A DNA stretch of 64,000 nt, from assembly GCA_003670925.1 (NCBI GenBank), contig QWQG01000087.1, positions 1-64,000 of the forward strand, in the 5' to 3' direction. The notes under the pieces were generated by a model, which was not told the origin of the DNA, made no database searches, and saw only the letters and a list, made by a program, of their open reading frames with translations. Positions within the stretch are counted from its first letter, which is position 1. Each line of letters starts with the position of its first letter. Both the position numbers and the translations under genes were made by a program. Positions 42,148 to 51,163 of this stretch are shown in pieces. Source of the DNA: Planctomycetota bacterium (GTDB taxonomy: Bacteria; Planctomycetota; Planctomycetia; Planctomycetales; Planctomycetaceae).

Positions 42148-42822
42148 CTACTTGATTTTCCGAATGCGAATATTCCGATAGTGTGCTTCGCCCGGCGGAC
42201 CACCGTGGATCTGCACGGCAATGAGACCGGACTGGGCAATCGACTCGTCGGCTTCTGTGTAGTCAACGGTCTGGAAATCGTTGATCCAGAGTTGTATGTG
42301 TCGGCCTTCGCAGAGGATCCGGTACTTGTTCCATTCCCCACGCTTCAGGACTTTTGCCAGCTTATCTTTATCCGGCGACGCCATAACCTTATTGCGCCGT
42401 GATTCATCGTACAACGCACCCCAGTATTCCTGACCAAGATCTGCCTGATACCCGATCATTTCGTGATGATCGGGAATGCGTTTGCTGCGAAGCTGGACGC
42501 CGGCGTTTGTGGCTTCACCGATCAGGCGAAATTCCAGCTGCAGTTCAAAGTCGGCATACACTTCCTGTGATGACAGGAAAAAATTGTGTGGAATCTTCTC
42601 TTTCAATTGGCCGCCAATGATTGCCATGTCTTCGACTCGAAAGACCTTTGAATCCCCGTTCCAGCCCTCCAGGGTCTTTCCGTCAAACAGCGTCTGAATG
42701 CCGTCATCGTTCGTTTTGTCTTCGTGTGTCGCTGCCGCGACCAAGCAGATGCTCGTTAATAAAATGGCAGGCACAGCGATCCACGCAATCAACGCAGGCA
42801 CACTCAAGGATGGACAGTTCAT
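42148..42822 (-). CDS. DUF1080 (3-keto-disaccharide hydrolase-like) secreted protein
   Basis: 224 residues. A signal peptide-like N-terminus ('AWIAVPAILLTSICLVAAATHE') is followed by the DUF1080 jelly-roll domain: 'TLFDGKTLEGWNGDSKVFRVED', 'FFLSSQEVYADFELQLEFRL', 'TNAGVQLRSKRIPDHHEMIGYQAD', 'WGALYDESRR', 'GEWNKYRILCEGRHIQLWINDF' and 'SGLIAVQIHGGPPGEAHYRNIRIRKI'. The fold is concanavalin-like; some members hydrolyse 3-keto-glycosides, others may only bind sugars. Planctomycetes encode many. It is a single domain with no cytochrome fusion. Confidence 0.9.
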   Translation of the reverse strand: MNCPSLSVPALIAWIAVPAILLTSICLVAAATHEDKTNDDGIQTLFDGKTLEGWNGDSKVFRVEDMAIIGGQLKEKIPHNFFLSSQEVYADFELQLEFRLIGEATNAGVQLRSKRIPDHHEMIGYQADLGQEYWGALYDESRRNKVMASPDKDKLAKVLKRGEWNKYRILCEGRHIQLWINDFQTVDYTEADESIAQSGLIAVQIHGGPPGEAHYRNIRIRKIK

Positions 42823-43238
42823 CGAAGGCTCCTCAGTTCGGGGGATTTACGGCAGGAGTTTATCGAAGCATTCTACGATGCGAAACTGATCACGGGGAGT
42901 GGGCGATGCCTGCCTGACATTGTTGCGACCAACTTTAGCGCGCCAAACTCCCCAAGTTGTGCGACGAAAACGCAGTCTGGAGGACAGGAGCGATAAAAGA
43001 AGGTGGTCCAAAGAACGTCTAAGCCAGCAACTGCCCCCGACGCAACTTTGAAGCGATTCCCCACTATCGGGCTCAGCGCTGGAACAGGCAATACCGCGTT
43101 TGCCATTTGCATTCCAAGGATGCGTGTTTTGAAGATTGGGTTGCTTGTCGCGGTTGCACTCAGTCACTTAAGCCTGCACTCCAGCATCGTGGCAAAGCTG
43201 AAGACAGACGACTCGACTGCAAGCCTCAAATGACGCTT
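42823..43238. other. Intergenic DNA, no supported gene
   Basis: About 416 bases. Overlapping short frames exist on both strands (minus strand 42873-43112 and plus strand 43003-43233), but neither has a ribosome binding site or recognisable family. The minus-strand frame ('VASGAVAGLDVLWTTFFYRS') has an almost protein-like composition and is the only one worth a search. Confidence 0.45.
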
Positions 43239-43424
43239 CTATGCGTATTGATGTTCGGCTAGTTCGCTGTCTGAATAATCTACGGGACTGATCCATGATC
43301 CGTTATCGTCAGAATCCTCCACATGCAGTTGAGCTATACTGCCTTCGACTGCGACTAGCGTCACAATCAAATTTCCAACCCGAATCGACTCTCCCGGAAT
43401 AAGATCAATCTGGTGGAGCTGCAT
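43239..43424 (-). CDS. Small protein of unknown function, CsrA-like strand pattern
   Basis: 61 residues from the ATG at 43424 (the frame is open to 43499). It begins 'MQLHQIDLIPGESIRVGNLIVTLVAVEGSIAQLHVEDSDD', a run of short strands whose spacing (strand, GESIRVGN turn, strand, VEG turn, strand) recalls CsrA/RsmA carbon storage regulators. The core CsrA residues are not clearly present, so this is only a structural resemblance. AAGG precedes the start by about 14 bases. It lies downstream of the ECF sigma gene on the same strand. Confidence 0.45.
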   Translation of the reverse strand: MQLHQIDLIPGESIRVGNLIVTLVAVEGSIAQLHVEDSDDNGSWISPVDYSDSELAEHQYA

Positions 43425-43779
43425 GATAAAAGGGCTACCTTGGAGATAAGAAAAACCACGTGTGCGTGGCGATTGAAAATCACCATGCATGTGATGCAAC
43501 CAGATAAATTGCGATTTGCGATGAAGTGTCAGCAGAACGCAGACAAGAATCTTCAGTGGTTAGACGTTGCAAACACCTTCAAATAGATCCGCATGTTATA
43601 CCGACGTTTTTAAGATCCATCAATCTCGATTCAAAACTGATTTCGATGTTCGTGATAGCTTTTTTTACCAGAGAATTCTTGTGGCTGAGGCTTTCATTTT
43701 CACAGAAAATTGTTCTCACTATTTTTCTGTACCGAGAGCGAGTGATGTTTTTTAGAGATTGCAGTCTGTCCGCGCTGGA
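43425..43779. other. Intergenic DNA, nothing recognised
   Basis: 355 A/T-richer bases between the small 61-residue gene and the ECF sigma gene. No gene or clear hairpin. Confidence 0.5.
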
Positions 43780-44355
43780 CTATTCCTGTTCTTTCGAATG
43801 CCTTTGCAATTTAGCGATCAATTCTTGGCGTGCGCGAAAAATACGACTCCGGACAGTCCCTAAGGGAATCCCGAGAATGCGGGCGATTTCTTCGTAAGAG
43901 AAACCATCGATTTCTTTCAAGACAAGAGGCTGTCGAAATTCTTCCACGATCTCCAGCAACGCCTTCTGGACCATTTGAATCTGCTCCGCTTGCAGCATGG
44001 GATATTCGGGAGCAGATTCGGAGTGGATGTCGGCAGGTTCAAAGCCAGCAGCCTCATGCAGATGATCGAGCGACCTCGAACTAATTTTAGGGCGTCGGAT
44101 GCGGCTGATCGCAAAGTTATGTGCGATCCGATAGAGCCATGAATAAAAACCTGCCTCGCGTCGAAACGAACTCAACTTCTTCCACGCCAGTACAAAGGCT
44201 TGCTGCGCTACATCCAATGCATCATCTCGCGAGCCGAGTGTGTGTTCTAGACTATGCACCAAGCGATCCTGATATCTCCGAACTAACTCGTCAAATGCGC
44301 GCGTGTCACCTGACAGCGTGGCATCGATCAGTTGAAGGTCGGCAGGACTGTTCAC
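43780..44355 (-). CDS. ECF RNA polymerase sigma factor (RpoE-like)
   Basis: 191 residues from a GTG. Region 2: 'LIDATLSGDTRAFDELVRRYQDRLVHSLEHTLGS', 'DALDVAQQAFVLAWKKLSSFR', 'FYSWLYRIAHNFAISRIRR'. Region 4: 'QMVQKALLEIVEEFRQPLVLKEIDGFSYEEIARILGIPLGTVRSRIFRARQEL'. Both DNA- and core-binding regions are complete. No anti-sigma factor gene is adjacent, so control is probably by another route. It lies 61 bases after lgt on the same strand, so the two may be cotranscribed. Confidence 0.93.
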   Translation of the reverse strand: MNSPADLQLIDATLSGDTRAFDELVRRYQDRLVHSLEHTLGSRDDALDVAQQAFVLAWKKLSSFRREAGFYSWLYRIAHNFAISRIRRPKISSRSLDHLHEAAGFEPADIHSESAPEYPMLQAEQIQMVQKALLEIVEEFRQPLVLKEIDGFSYEEIARILGIPLGTVRSRIFRARQELIAKLQRHSKEQE

Positions 44356-44416
44356 GGTTGGTTACTTTGTGGCCCAGCGGAGGTAGGTGACGAAACGGAT
44401 GATCGCGGCGCAAGGT

Positions 44417-45469
44417 CTACTTTGGGGCTCGGGTCAGTGTGCCACGCGTTGAGAAATAGCCCATCGCCCCAATTCCGGAAATCAGCAGTCCAATACTTAC
44501 TAACTGAGAAAACGTAAACATTGTGCCCAAGCGGGTGCCTTCGTCATCACGGAGCGTTTCTAGGACGAAGCGGTTAATGGGATAGATGATCCAGCCAAGT
44601 GCCAAGACGGCTCCGTCAAAACGACGGCGGCGAAAGTACCATGCCAAGATGCTGGCTAGCACAAAAGCCGCGATGGAACTGTAGAGTTGCGTAGGATGCA
44701 GCGGAATTGTGGAGATGGGGTTTTCTATGATTCGGCCTTGCGAAGCCAGCTTTTCAAAAGTGAGGCTGTCTGGCGGAAATCGGACCGCCCATGGCAGGTC
44801 ACACGCTTTTCCGTAACAGCATCCGTAAAGAAAACAGCCGATGCGTCCAAAGCCTTCACCGACAAACATGGAGGGAGCAATGACATCAAACATAGCCAAC
44901 GGATTGATTCCGCGCCGCCTACAGTAAATGACAACTCCCACAATGCCACCCAGCACGCTACCATAGAACACGATGCCGCCGTCCCACAGGGCAAAGGGAG
45001 CCAGCAGTAAATCTGTCCCTCGTTTTCCTGCAAAGACCTGATTCCAGTTCTGCATCAAGTAAATAGTCCGCGCACCGATCAGACCGGGGATCAGAGCCCA
45101 CATCATCATGTCCCAAATGGCTTCCGGTGGCTGTCCAATCTCCCGCACACGCCGCGCCGCTAGCCATGTGGCGGACGAGAACCCGGCAAACATCATCAGG
45201 CCGTAACCAAAAACCGGGATTCCAGTTTTGACAATCGGCAGTTTGAAAAACCACACTGCTGCGAGAGCTGCGGGGACGATGAGCCAGAAACCTGCGGACA
45301 TGGCGGACTCTGCAGCCCGCTTTGACTTAGCGTACATCACGCCAAAAACTACTCCCACAAGCGCGACCCATAACAGCATCAACCATGCTGCACCGACATG
45401 CAATTCATTCCCTACCGCCTGCCATTGCCAAAGATTGTCGAACACAAAACGCAGCAGCACTTTCCGCAT
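44417..45469 (-). CDS. lgt: Prolipoprotein diacylglyceryl transferase
   Basis: 350 residues, longer than the usual 260-290 because of an extra hydrophobic N-terminal part (about 20-85). Transfers diacylglycerol to the lipobox cysteine of preprolipoproteins in the inner membrane. Seven or more membrane helices. Signature region 'GLIGARTIYLMQNW', 'WDGGIVFYGSVLGGIVGVVIYCRRR', 'APSMFVGEGFGRIGCFLYGCCYG' and 'HPTQLYSSIAAFVL'. The 'GRIGCFLYGCCYG' form is the planctomycete variant of the E. coli 'GRLGNFINGELWG' motif and keeps the catalytic Arg. Confidence 0.92.
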   Translation of the reverse strand: MRKVLLRFVFDNLWQWQAVGNELHVGAAWLMLLWVALVGVVFGVMYAKSKRAAESAMSAGFWLIVPAALAAVWFFKLPIVKTGIPVFGYGLMMFAGFSSATWLAARRVREIGQPPEAIWDMMMWALIPGLIGARTIYLMQNWNQVFAGKRGTDLLLAPFALWDGGIVFYGSVLGGIVGVVIYCRRRGINPLAMFDVIAPSMFVGEGFGRIGCFLYGCCYGKACDLPWAVRFPPDSLTFEKLASQGRIIENPISTIPLHPTQLYSSIAAFVLASILAWYFRRRRFDGAVLALGWIIYPINRFVLETLRDDEGTRLGTMFTFSQLVSIGLLISGIGAMGYFSTRGTLTRAPK

Positions 45470-45535
45470 GGCGGCAGGATCTCCTGGGGGCTCATTGAGT
45501 CAAGCGTGTTCAGGCCAGCGGCAGATTTAGAACGC

Positions 45536-45621
45536 CTGACAAAACCAATCTTCGTAGCTGGATTCGCAAGAATTCAGCCACGATTTCTGAATTCTTGCGA
45601 ATCCAGCTACCTGTTTTGTCA
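45536..45621. repeat. Perfect 24-bp-arm hairpin between panC and lgt, copy 1
   Basis: The arms at 45554-45577 and 45587-45610 are exact reverse complements (core GTAGCTGGATTCGCAAGAAT) with a 9-base loop; an outer CTGACAAAAC/GTTTTGTCAG pair extends it. A related, more diverged copy is at 51011-51077. Same-strand genes flank it, so it could limit read-through from panC into lgt. Confidence 0.85.
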
Positions 45622-45687
45622 GGGGTTCTCAGTTTCTACGGCCGCTGGACTCACAGCTTGTGACGAATCATAGCGGAGTTGCCGGGG

Positions 45688-46536
45688 TTAGCGGAACCGC
45701 AGGATTTGGTTGTCGATCAGACGTGTCGAACCAACCTTGACAGCGAGCAAGGCCACGGCTGGATTTGAGCGATGTTGGAGCAATTTTAGCGTCACAGCGT
45801 CTGCAATCACCGCATACTGCACCTCAATTCCGGCCACGGATGACAGGTGGTCAGCCATTTGACGGCTGATCTCAGGTGGTGTCAGCGTGGATTCTGCGGC
45901 AAGTTTTTCGGCGAGTAGCAGTGTTTGAAACAATTGGGATGCCTGTTGCCGTTCAGCGACGGACAGGTAGCGATTTCGGCTACTCATCGCCAAACCGTCC
46001 GCTTCACGGATGATCGGACAGGTCATGATTTCTACCGGCAGGTCAAGATCCGCAACCATTTGCCGAATGATTAACTGCTGCTGGAAATCCTTTTGGCCGA
46101 AATATGCACGATCGGGTTCGATGATATGAAAAAACTTGGCGACAACTGTGGATACGCCGTCGAAGTGCCCGGGGCGGTGAGATCCTTCGAGGACCTCCGC
46201 CAAGCCGCCAACCCGCACGATGGTCTGCGCTGATTCGGCGTACATGGCGGAGACAGGAGGCGTGAAGATCAGATCCGCACCTGCCGCGCGACACATTTCC
46301 ACATCCGCATCTAGAGTGCGCGGATAGCGTGTGAAGTCTTCGTGGGGGCCGAATTGGGTTGGATTTACGAAGATCGTGGCCACGTTAAAGCCACACTCCC
46401 ATTGAGCAACCTCAATCAAACTGACGTGGCCCTGATGCAACGCGCCCATGGTTGGAATGCAGCCAATCAAGACACCTCGCCCGCGAGCGGCGCGCACGAT
46501 GCGGCGAGTTTCAGTCAGAGAGGATTCGACGATCAT
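45688..46536 (-). CDS. panC: Pantothenate synthetase
   Basis: 282 residues. ATP-dependent ligation of pantoate and beta-alanine. Nucleotidylyl-transferase features: 'IPTMGALHQGHVSLIE' (HIGH-like HQGH), 'TIFVNPTQFGPHEDFTRYPR', 'VLEGSHRPGHFDGVSTVVAKFF', 'DRAYFGQKDFQQ' and 'DGLAMSSRNRYLS' (KMSKS equivalent). All expected active-site blocks are present. It starts four bases after the stop of the DUF1571 gene, so the two form an operon. Confidence 0.95.
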   Translation of the reverse strand: MIVESSLTETRRIVRAARGRGVLIGCIPTMGALHQGHVSLIEVAQWECGFNVATIFVNPTQFGPHEDFTRYPRTLDADVEMCRAAGADLIFTPPVSAMYAESAQTIVRVGGLAEVLEGSHRPGHFDGVSTVVAKFFHIIEPDRAYFGQKDFQQQLIIRQMVADLDLPVEIMTCPIIREADGLAMSSRNRYLSVAERQQASQLFQTLLLAEKLAAESTLTPPEISRQMADHLSSVAGIEVQYAVIADAVTLKLLQHRSNPAVALLAVKVGSTRLIDNQILRFR

Positions 46537-46539
46537 GCG

Positions 46540-47352
46540 TTAGTAATTGTAACTTGGGTTCTTGGTGTCAAAGTCACGGTCCGTGAGTCGTACTTCAGCC
46601 TTGATGTCTGAAAACGTATAGTCTTCAATTACCGGTGGTTTCTCGCCGCTCTTGGGGGGGAAACCGAACTGCTGCACGCGGACAGGCAGACCGGATTTTA
46701 CATCGATCCAGACGCGCGTGATATGAAACTTGAATTGCTTACGCGGCTGCGGGTGAGAACTCTCAATCACGCGGCACTTCATGCTACCGATCTTCGCGTC
46801 TTCGAAGTATTTGACTTCAGTTTCGCCATATGTTGTCTCAGCTTCCCACTGTTCGATCACTGCCTCCATCATTTTCTGGATACCGGCCTTCGTAATCGGG
46901 TAACGATTTTCGGACATCGCCTGACTGCCCGTCGGGGCCAACTCCAGCGTGCCGATCAAGGAGGCGAAACCGGTCTCATGTACCAAGAGATTGTTGTTGT
47001 TCTTGCCTTCCACAAAAATCACTTCGCGACCAGCGTGCGCATCTTCAAAGTACATATAGACGCTGAAGGGTTCGTGCCGCACTTTGACCTTGATCGTCTG
47101 CGAAATTGTTTGTTTGCCCACGACCTCTGTTTTGGTGAACTTGCTCTCATAGCAACTCAGTTTCTGCACATTTTCGACGCAAGTTTTGGCGTGAGCCAGC
47201 GCAGGTACCAGTGGATGTTGGTTTACTTTTGAAGTTTTCTCATCCGCAAAAATCGGCTGTCCCGTGATTCCCAGCATGCTGACGACTGCCAGACTCGCGA
47301 CAAAGCGCCGACGTGAACACTGTGAATTCAATGAAGCTAAAGTCCGTGCCAT
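46540..47352 (-). CDS. DUF1571 family secreted protein
   Basis: 270 residues. The leader 'SRRRFVASLAVVSMLGITGQPIFADE' is Tat- or Sec-like. The body matches DUF1571: 'ENVQKLSCYESKFTKTE', 'KVRHEPFSVYMYFEDAHAGREVIFVEGKNNNNLLVHE', 'RYPITKAGIQKMMEAVIEQWE', 'RVWIDVKSGLPVRVQQFGFP' and 'EDYTFSDIKAEVRLTDRDFDTKNPSYNY'. The fold resembles LolA/LppX-like outer-membrane lipoprotein-sorting domains, but its role is unknown. A strong AGGAGG lies eight bases before the ATG. It is the first gene of an operon with panC. Confidence 0.88.
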   Translation of the reverse strand: MARTLASLNSQCSRRRFVASLAVVSMLGITGQPIFADEKTSKVNQHPLVPALAHAKTCVENVQKLSCYESKFTKTEVVGKQTISQTIKVKVRHEPFSVYMYFEDAHAGREVIFVEGKNNNNLLVHETGFASLIGTLELAPTGSQAMSENRYPITKAGIQKMMEAVIEQWEAETTYGETEVKYFEDAKIGSMKCRVIESSHPQPRKQFKFHITRVWIDVKSGLPVRVQQFGFPPKSGEKPPVIEDYTFSDIKAEVRLTDRDFDTKNPSYNY

Positions 47353-47745
47353 GTGGATCCTCCTGAAACGTCATACTGGTCTGCGTCGGCAAGCTTTGAA
47401 GCGGCATCAATTGCTGCAGGAAAGCGTTGCTTCTGGAATTGCCCGCGAGTTGGGTGCAATCTAGAACCTGTTCATCGTTCATCAATCGTTGTTTGCATCT
47501 CGATGTCATCAGTCAAAGTCAATGTGCGCCGTGATACGCCAAGCCGTTTTCATGGCGAAGCCTGCAAAGATCGCATGGTCGATTTAACTCAACGTAGTGT
47601 AGACATGACGTGGTGATACCGACCAGTGGAAGAATCGATAGATTCATTTTGGCGTTTAGGGCTGCTGAAATTGCAATTGTGGCAAAAGGATGTCTATCCT
47701 AAACTCCGGCAGAATTTGCTCGTTTGAGTAGTAAAAATCCTCGTG
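47353..47745. other. Divergent intergenic region
   Basis: 393 bases between the divergent DUF1571 and unknown membrane protein genes. It must hold two promoters; I see no repeat, strong hairpin or gene. Confidence 0.5.
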
Positions 47746-48456
47746 ATGATCGGAAGAGCGGGAATGGATTCCTCTCGCAGCGGTCTGCTGTCAACATTAC
47801 TTATGACGCTTCCACTGATTGTGGTTCCGGCCGTTGCGTTGCTGCGCCCGCCGGGGGGCGTCAGTGTCTCGACCGTGGATCTTGCAGCCTCCGAAGGCGA
47901 GGACGGCGATTCCCTCTTTAATGATTTCCCTGACCTTGGGTCTGATTCTGGTAATGCAATTAAAAAGCCGTCGCGAGGAGATTCTGATCCGCCGCGGATC
48001 GATGCTGACGATGCTGAATCGAATCCCGAAGACAGCATTTTTCAGGAATTGGATCCTTCCGATGTTGAGTCGTCGGGGGATGTGGCGCCGCGCACTGGAC
48101 CGCCGAGCGATGCGAACAAAGACCCGTTCCTGCCCGAAGTGGGGGTAGGATCAACCCCACCGATACCTGTGAAACCAAATCAAACCACCCCGCAAGAAGG
48201 GCTGAAAGGATCAGACCCCGATCTTGTGAAGCTAGACGCTGTTCAGGTTGTGGAACAGTTGAATGCGATGGGTGCCTTGAAAACGATGTGGTTTGAGGCT
48301 GGCGACAAAACACCGGTCGGATTCGCCGTCTTTTTTCGGGGACCGGAGGAACTGACGCGATTCCGTTTCGAAGCCGTCGGCGACAGTCGCGATGCCTGTG
48401 CCCGCGAAGTGCTGGAGCAGGTCACCCGCTGGCATCAGCAAAATTTTGCGCAATAG
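47746..48456 (+). CDS. Membrane-anchored protein with acidic linker, unknown function
   Basis: 236 residues from the ATG at 47746 (the preceding GTG could also serve). One hydrophobic N-terminal segment ('GLLSTLLMTLPLIVVPAVALL') is followed by an Asp/Glu/Pro/Ser-rich disordered linker of about 110 residues. A compact C-terminal domain of about 70 residues ends the protein ('DAVQVVEQLNAMGALKTMWFEAGDKTPVGFAVFFRG' to 'EQVTRWHQQNF'). No family recognised. It precedes scpB by 24 bases, so it is probably cotranscribed with it. Confidence 0.65.
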   Translation: MIGRAGMDSSRSGLLSTLLMTLPLIVVPAVALLRPPGGVSVSTVDLAASEGEDGDSLFNDFPDLGSDSGNAIKKPSRGDSDPPRIDADDAESNPEDSIFQELDPSDVESSGDVAPRTGPPSDANKDPFLPEVGVGSTPPIPVKPNQTTPQEGLKGSDPDLVKLDAVQVVEQLNAMGALKTMWFEAGDKTPVGFAVFFRGPEELTRFRFEAVGDSRDACAREVLEQVTRWHQQNFAQ

Positions 48457-48480
48457 ATTTATTTCAGTCTGTATTCAGTT

Positions 48481-49245
48481 ATGTGGAACACAACACAACA
48501 AAATACGGCAAGTATGTTCTGTGGCAATGGGAAGATTGCCAATGCGTTTCTCTGCGGGACACAACAACCTCAACGTGAAAAAATTCGTTGGCGAGATCGC
48601 TTGTTTCGCGCGCGCCGGTCTGCCCTCGCAGCACTTCAGATTCTCCCTGACGGTGGCCTAGTTCGATCCACACGCATCGCGCGGCTAGAAGCAGCACTGC
48701 TGATCGCGGAGGGAGCAGTCCCGGCCCGCAAGTTAGCGACAGTGGCCCGCTTGATCGACGTCAAAGAGGTACAGCAATTTGTCCAAGTGCTGAATGAGAG
48801 CTACGATCGAACTCGATCGGCGTTCCGCATCGAACAGACTGCCGCCGGCTATATTTTAATGACGCGCGCTGCGCTTTCACCGTGGCTTGACCGTTTGCAC
48901 AATCGTCAAGCGGAAATGAAATTGTCATCCCCGATGATGGAGACGCTTACCATTATTGCCTATCAGCAGCCTGTGACGCGAGCTGATGTGGAGGCTATTC
49001 GCGGCGTGCAGGCGACAGAAATGATCCGTCAACTTATGGATCGTGGTCTGGTTCGCATCGGCGGCGAAGACGATTCGCTCGGTCGCCCGTTTCTGTACAT
49101 TACGACGCGACAGTTTCTAACATTATTCGGCCTGTACCGCCTCGAAGACCTTCCCAACTACGCCACACTTTGCCGCCAACGCACCCTGCTCGCAATTGCA
49201 GAAGCCTGCGACGATGAATGTGATGTGCCAGAGGAAGCAGCCTAG
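48481..49245 (+). CDS. scpB: SMC-Scp complex subunit ScpB
   Basis: 254 residues. Two winged-helix domains of ScpB: 'IARLEAALLIAEGAVPARKLATVARLID', 'YILMTRAALSPWLDRL', then 'LSSPMMETLTIIAYQQPVTRADVEAIRGV', 'LMDRGLVRIGGEDDSLGRPFLYITTRQFLTLFGLYRLEDLP'. With ScpA and SMC it forms bacterial condensin for chromosome organisation; ScpA and SMC are not in the window. The N-terminal 50 residues before the ScpB fold are extra, and no clear ribosome binding site marks the start, so a later start is possible. Confidence 0.9.
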   Translation: MWNTTQQNTASMFCGNGKIANAFLCGTQQPQREKIRWRDRLFRARRSALAALQILPDGGLVRSTRIARLEAALLIAEGAVPARKLATVARLIDVKEVQQFVQVLNESYDRTRSAFRIEQTAAGYILMTRAALSPWLDRLHNRQAEMKLSSPMMETLTIIAYQQPVTRADVEAIRGVQATEMIRQLMDRGLVRIGGEDDSLGRPFLYITTRQFLTLFGLYRLEDLPNYATLCRQRTLLAIAEACDDECDVPEEAA

Positions 49246-49476
49246 GCTTGACTTGTCCACAACATTTCAAAAAATCAAGCGGGGCAAAGGATGTCTTAAT
49301 GGTTGCGATCCTTGGCCTCGAAATTTTGCTATTGTTGGTCCTTACTTCCGCCCAAAGTTTCCCCTAACAAGCAGGACGACCAACTTTTCAATGCCAGACG
49401 GCAGAAATCACGCTGGATAATTTGATTCAGAGATTCAGAATTGTTGGCAGAGCATCACTGGGTTCGAAAGGCTTCC

Positions 49477-50961
49477 ATGTCATTTCCTCGAGTCTCTACG
49501 TTCAAAACGCCGCACCAATTTCGATCGCGGCTGGATGATCTGAAACTCAACCTGCCATTCGATGAGACGTTGGAAACTGGCGTGGATGCACCGCTCGGTC
49601 AGCCGCTCACTTCAGTCTGTGGAAAAATCGGTAATCGCTGGTGTATCCTACCGATGGAAGGCTGGGACGGCACGACGGATGGCCGTCCGACAGACTTGAC
49701 TCATCGTCGTTGGGAGAATTTTGGACGCAGCGGCGCGAAACTTATCTGGGGTGGCGAAGCTGTCGCTGTCCGCCCGGACGGTCGAGCGAACCCCAACCAG
49801 CTGATGATCAACACGCACACAGTGGGTGATCTAGAATCGCTGCGAAATACCCTTGAGCAGGCTCATCAGAAACATATCGGCAGCACCGATGATCTACTCA
49901 TTGGGTTACAGTTGACACATTCTGGGCGGTTCGCAAGGCCGAACGACAAGCAGCGACTTGAACCCCAGATTGCTTACCACCATCCGCTTCTTGACCCAAA
50001 ATATGGAATCACGAACAGTGACGCACTGCTCTCAGACGATGACATCAAACGCCTGATTGATGATTTTATTAATGCCTGTCGCCTAGCGCAGAAGGCCGGT
50101 TTTCGGTGGGTCGATATCAAGCATTGTCACGGTTATTTGGGACATGAATTTCTGTCGGGATATGATCGCGTCGGTGAGTTTGGTGGCAGTTTTGAAAATC
50201 GGACGCGATTCCTGCGCGAGATTGTCGCTGGTATTCGAGCGGAGGCACCGGGTCTGGGCATCGGAGTGCGGCTAAGTATCTTCGATTTTGTGCCGTTTCA
50301 TCCGGGTGCAACAGACGATCGGAGGGGTGTGCCTATGCCGGTAGGCGACTATCGATTTGCGTTTGGTGGTGATGGTACCGGCCTAGGAATCAACCTCGAC
50401 GAGCCACGGCAATTTCTGCAATTGATGCGTTCCCTCGAAATCGATCTGATGTGCTCGACTTGTGGAAGTCCGTACTACAATCCGCACATCCAGCGACCTG
50501 CCATGTTTCCGCCATGTGACGGTTATCAGCCGCCAGAAGATCCGCTCACGGGAGTCTATCGGCAGATTGCGGCGACGGCCGAACTCAAACACCTCGTGCC
50601 GGAAATGCTCATCGTGGGGTCTGGCTACTCGTACCTTCAGGAGTGGTTGCCGCATGTTGCACAGGCCGTCGTCCGACTCAGATTGGCCGACAGTATTGGA
50701 CTTGGCCGGATGGTGCTGTCTTATCCCGACCTACCGGCCGATGTCGCATCCGGCCGCACTCTGACCCGCAAAAAAATCTGCCGTACTTTTAGCGATTGTA
50801 CAACAGCCCCCAGAAACGGCATGGTCTCCGGTTGTTATCCGCTTGATCCGTTTTACAAGGCCCGACCGGACCGCGATGCACTGAAGTTGTTGCATGAGGC
50901 GTCCCGGATGGAAGAAAATGAGGGTGTTTCTTTCAGGGCAACGAAAAGCAAATTGACGTAA
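49477..50961 (+). CDS. Old Yellow Enzyme-family NADH:flavin oxidoreductase
   Basis: 494 residues from the ATG at 49477. An FMN-binding TIM barrel: '[43 protein letters not shown]', '[12 protein letters not shown]', '[24 protein letters not shown]' (His-x-His-Gly-Tyr active site region), '[18 protein letters not shown]', '[11 protein letters not shown]'. The C-terminal part has a Cys pattern ('[20 protein letters not shown]') that could hold an Fe-S cluster as in dienoyl-CoA reductase-type members, but the spacing is unusual. Cytoplasmic; substrate unknown. The closing stretch '[19 protein letters not shown]' is a planctomycete-type ending. Confidence 0.85.
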   Translation: MSFPRVSTFKTPHQFRSRLDDLKLNLPFDETLETGVDAPLGQPLTSVCGKIGNRWCILPMEGWDGTTDGRPTDLTHRRWENFGRSGAKLIWGGEAVAVRPDGRANPNQLMINTHTVGDLESLRNTLEQAHQKHIGSTDDLLIGLQLTHSGRFARPNDKQRLEPQIAYHHPLLDPKYGITNSDALLSDDDIKRLIDDFINACRLAQKAGFRWVDIKHCHGYLGHEFLSGYDRVGEFGGSFENRTRFLREIVAGIRAEAPGLGIGVRLSIFDFVPFHPGATDDRRGVPMPVGDYRFAFGGDGTGLGINLDEPRQFLQLMRSLEIDLMCSTCGSPYYNPHIQRPAMFPPCDGYQPPEDPLTGVYRQIAATAELKHLVPEMLIVGSGYSYLQEWLPHVAQAVVRLRLADSIGLGRMVLSYPDLPADVASGRTLTRKKICRTFSDCTTAPRNGMVSGCYPLDPFYKARPDRDALKLLHEASRMEENEGVSFRATKSKLT

Positions 50962-51010
50962 GCCCCCACCGATATAGAGTCACGACGCCCCGCGAGGACA
51001 AAAGTGGCGT

Positions 51011-51077
51011 GTCGCCGGATTCGCAAGAATTCGGAGGAATCCATGATTGATGGCCGAATTTTGATGAATCCGGCTAC
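51011..51077. repeat. Inverted repeat related to the 45.55-kb hairpin, copy 2
   Basis: The arms at 51011-51034 (GTCGCCGGATTCGCAAGAAT...) and 51054-51077 (its imperfect complement, ending GAATCCGGCTAC) share the GGATTCGCAAGAATTC core with copy 1 at 45554-45610. Arms differ at about five positions. Lies between the flavin oxidoreductase and glgP genes. Confidence 0.75.
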
Positions 51078-51163
51078 CGCAAAACATCTCAACTAAACCC
51101 GCGCGGAGGATCGCTCGATGCAGAAGAGACTCACGCGATAATTTGTCGAAAAGAAGAACAGCA

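Noticed and set aside
42873-43112. Minus-strand 79-codon frame
   Set aside because: Protein-like composition but no recognisable family, start signal or neighbour; listed only in the intergenic note.
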